From: Atribacterota bacterium
GTDB lineage: Bacteria > Atribacterota > Phoenicimicrobiia > Phoenicimicrobiales > Phoenicimicrobiaceae
DNA length: 7,147 nucleotides
Assembly: GCA_030599445.1 (NCBI GenBank)
Contig: JAUVOA010000076.1
Location: 1-7,147, forward strand
Direction: 5' to 3'
The position numbers were made by a program, and so were the translations under genes. The notes beneath the pieces are model-generated. The model was given only the letters and a program-made list of their open reading frames with translations. It did not search any database and had not been told where the DNA came from. This document shows positions 5,934-7,147 of this stretch, one piece after another (the stretch's first letter is position 1; every line of letters begins with the position of its first letter).

Positions 5934-6872
5934 TTGGAAAAAAGTAAGATTGTAATTGTAGGAAGTTATAATACAGATTTGATGTCCAAGACTCCCTGGC
6001 TTCCAAAACATGGAGAGACCGTTTTAGGTGGACCATTTAAATTGGGGCCCGGTGGGAAAGGATCAAATCAAGCTGTTGCGGCAGCAAGATTAGGTGCTGA
6101 AGTTTGTTTTGTAGGTTGTGTAGGAGAAGATTATTTTGGCGAGATTGCCAAAAACAATTTTATAAAAGAGAAGATTAACATTGACTATCTCAAGGTAAGC
6201 AAAACTCAGCACACGGGCATGGCTTTTATTTTAGTAGATGATAAAACTGCTGAAAATATGATAGTGGTAGCTCCAGGGTCTAATATGGAAATAAATATTC
6301 CATTAGTAGAAATGGCACGAGATATCATTGTGAGTGCAGATATAGTGCTATTGCAGTTAGAAATTCCGGTGGAAATTGTGGAACATGTTATAAAACTAGT
6401 TTATAAGTCTAATAATACTATTTCCATTCTTAATCCTGCCCCGGGGAAGAAGTTGGAGAAAAATATTTTAAAGAAAGTATCTTTAATTACTCCCAATAGA
6501 AGTGAGTTGGAACTAATTACTAATCGAAGTGTTAATACAGTTGAAGAAGCTGAAAAAGCTGCCAAGGAAATTATATCTGCTGGAGTAAAAGATGTTGTTG
6601 TTACCTTAGGCAAAGAAGGAGCTTTGGTAGTGAATTCTAAAAAAACTACTCATGTGCCTACTTTTGAAGAAGTAAAGATTGTGGATACTACAGGGGCAGG
6701 AGATGCTTTTAATGGAGGCTTAGCTATTGCTCTTTCTGAAGGGAAGAATTTAGTGGAAGCGACTTATTTTGCTAATGCTGCCGCTAGTCTCAACGTAACC
6801 AAAATTGGCACAGCTCCTGCTATGCCCTATCGCGAAGAAGTGGAGGACTTTTTAAAAAATTATTCGCAATAA
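5934..6872 (+). CDS. rbsK: PfkB-family carbohydrate kinase, ribokinase-like
   Basis: A 312-residue cytoplasmic kinase transferring the ATP gamma-phosphate to a sugar hydroxyl. Its course matches RbsK closely: strand KIVIVGSYNTD at 5-15 with substrate-contact N13 and D15, then GETV, the first PfkB signature GGKGSNQA at 40-47, QLE in the mid-domain, NPAPG, ITPN, the nucleotide-site strand VTLGKEGA, and the second signature DTTGAGD at 251-257 with catalytic base D257 and the anion hole at 254-256. The C-terminus (A-x-P-x-x-P-Y-R-E-E-V) is also ribokinase-like, and length is normal. The start is TTG, chosen from ribosome-site spacing; a GTG nine bases earlier would add three residues. It follows the permease by 15 bases and precedes a RhaI-type isomerase. 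In that setting it may phosphorylate a ketose from the isomerase instead of ribose, so the symbol reflects similarity, not proven substrate. Confidence 0.87.
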   Translation: MEKSKIVIVGSYNTDLMSKTPWLPKHGETVLGGPFKLGPGGKGSNQAVAAARLGAEVCFVGCVGEDYFGEIAKNNFIKEKINIDYLKVSKTQHTGMAFILVDDKTAENMIVVAPGSNMEINIPLVEMARDIIVSADIVLLQLEIPVEIVEHVIKLVYKSNNTISILNPAPGKKLEKNILKKVSLITPNRSELELITNRSVNTVEEAEKAAKEIISAGVKDVVVTLGKEGALVVNSKKTTHVPTFEEVKIVDTTGAGDAFNGGLAIALSEGKNLVEATYFANAAASLNVTKIGTAPAMPYREEVEDFLKNYSQ

Positions 6873-6900
6873 AATAGAAAACAGAGATATATTCGAAAGA

Positions 6901-6907
6901 AAGGAGG
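6901..6907 (+). promoter_or_regulatory. Shine-Dalgarno before the isomerase gene, with awkward spacing
   Basis: AAGGAGG lies one base before an in-frame ATG (6909), 16 bases before ATG 6924 and 25 before ATG 6933. None has ideal spacing. ATG 6924 also has a GGGG run at 6911-6914 about nine bases upstream, so it is the favoured start. Confidence 0.5.
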
Positions 6908-6923
6908 AATGGGGTTATTTGTC

Positions 6924-7147
6924 ATGATTAAAATGAGAGATTATAAAGCAAGTTATAAAATTTTAAAGTCCTCTTTGGAAGAAAAGGGAGTTAGTGTAAG
7001 TAAAGTTGAGAAGAAGTTAAAGGCATTAAAGATTGAAACTCCAAGTTGGGGTTATTCAGATTCAGGAACTCGTTTTGCAATTTTTAAGCAAAAAGGAGCT
7101 GCTAAGAGTGTAAAAGAAAAAATTCAGGACGCAGCAGAAGTACATAA
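6924..7147 (+). CDS. rhaI: L-rhamnose isomerase/sugar isomerase, RhaI family, N-terminal fragment (3' end outside window)
   Basis: About 74 residues are present and the frame is open to the last base, so the window edge cuts the gene. A helical lead (~5-35) is followed by IETPSWGYSDSGTRF at 37-51, a hallmark of the Gram-positive-type RhaI isomerases as I recall them, and then by KIQDAAEVH near the cut, matching the family's next helix. These TIM-barrel, metal-dependent enzymes interconvert L-rhamnose and L-rhamnulose and often accept other aldoses such as L-lyxose. Metal ligands lie further on and cannot be checked. The start is uncertain: ATG 6924 is preferred; 6909 adds five residues but crowds its ribosome site, and 6933 is possible. 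It lies 51 bases after the kinase, probably in the same transcript, and gives the best available clue to the sugar imported. Confidence 0.8.
   Translation, partial: MIKMRDYKASYKILKSSLEEKGVSVSKVEKKLKALKIETPSWGYSDSGTRFAIFKQKGAAKSVKEKIQDAAEVH

Noticed and set aside
6401..6613. A 70-codon minus-strand open frame
   Set aside because: It lies wholly inside the well-supported kinase gene, has no visible domain or good ribosome site, and its sequence looks like antisense of the kinase.
1..7147. CRISPR arrays, tRNA or rRNA genes, insertion sequences, phage genes or long direct repeats
   Set aside because: No regularly spaced repeats, structured RNA genes, transposase-like sequence or terminal inverted repeats were seen; nearly all bases are in co-directional metabolic genes.

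Overview
The window is one co-directional gene cluster on the + strand of an AT-rich bacterial genome. It encodes uptake and first catabolic steps for a carbohydrate. Intergenic gaps are very short (0 to 88 bases), Shine-Dalgarno sites are strong AGGAGG types, and GTG and TTG starts occur beside ATG. This style, with a CUT1 sugar transporter carrying its own two ATPases and a Gram-positive-type RhaI isomerase, fits an anaerobic fermenter such as Atribacterota, Thermotogota or Bacillota. That taxonomic guess rests on style and composition only and is weak.

Layout: (1) 3-314, the C-terminal part of an AllA (ureidoglycolate lyase)-family cupin, cut by the window edge. (2) 330-1427 and 1439-2566, two different MalK/UgpC-type ABC ATPases in tandem. 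(3) 2639-4072, a secreted or lipid-anchored solute-binding protein. (4) 4073-4160, a gap with a strong 13-bp stem-loop. (5) 4161-5054 and 5055-5918, the MalF-like and MalG-like permeases, abutting with no gap. (6) 5934-6872, a ribokinase-like PfkB sugar kinase whose start is best placed at a TTG. (7) 6924 to the window edge, the N-terminus of an L-rhamnose isomerase (RhaI)-family protein. No gap exceeds about 90 bases and no convincing promoter is visible, so the promoter is probably upstream of base 1.

Inferred working model: the binding protein captures a mono- or oligosaccharide, the two permeases form the channel, and the two ATPases probably act as a heterodimer. The sugar is then isomerised by the RhaI-like enzyme and phosphorylated by the PfkB kinase; an aldolase might follow downstream. 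The substrate cannot be fixed from this window: the isomerase points to L-rhamnose or a related aldose, while the kinase looks like ribokinase rather than the FGGY rhamnulokinase normally paired with rhamnose isomerase.

The most notable observation is that both ATPases have Glu in place of the Q-loop Gln and His in place of the D-loop Asn, and the second also has His for Gln in the signature motif. The rest of the window is a fairly conventional sugar-uptake operon, and I see no sign of a wholly new kind of system.
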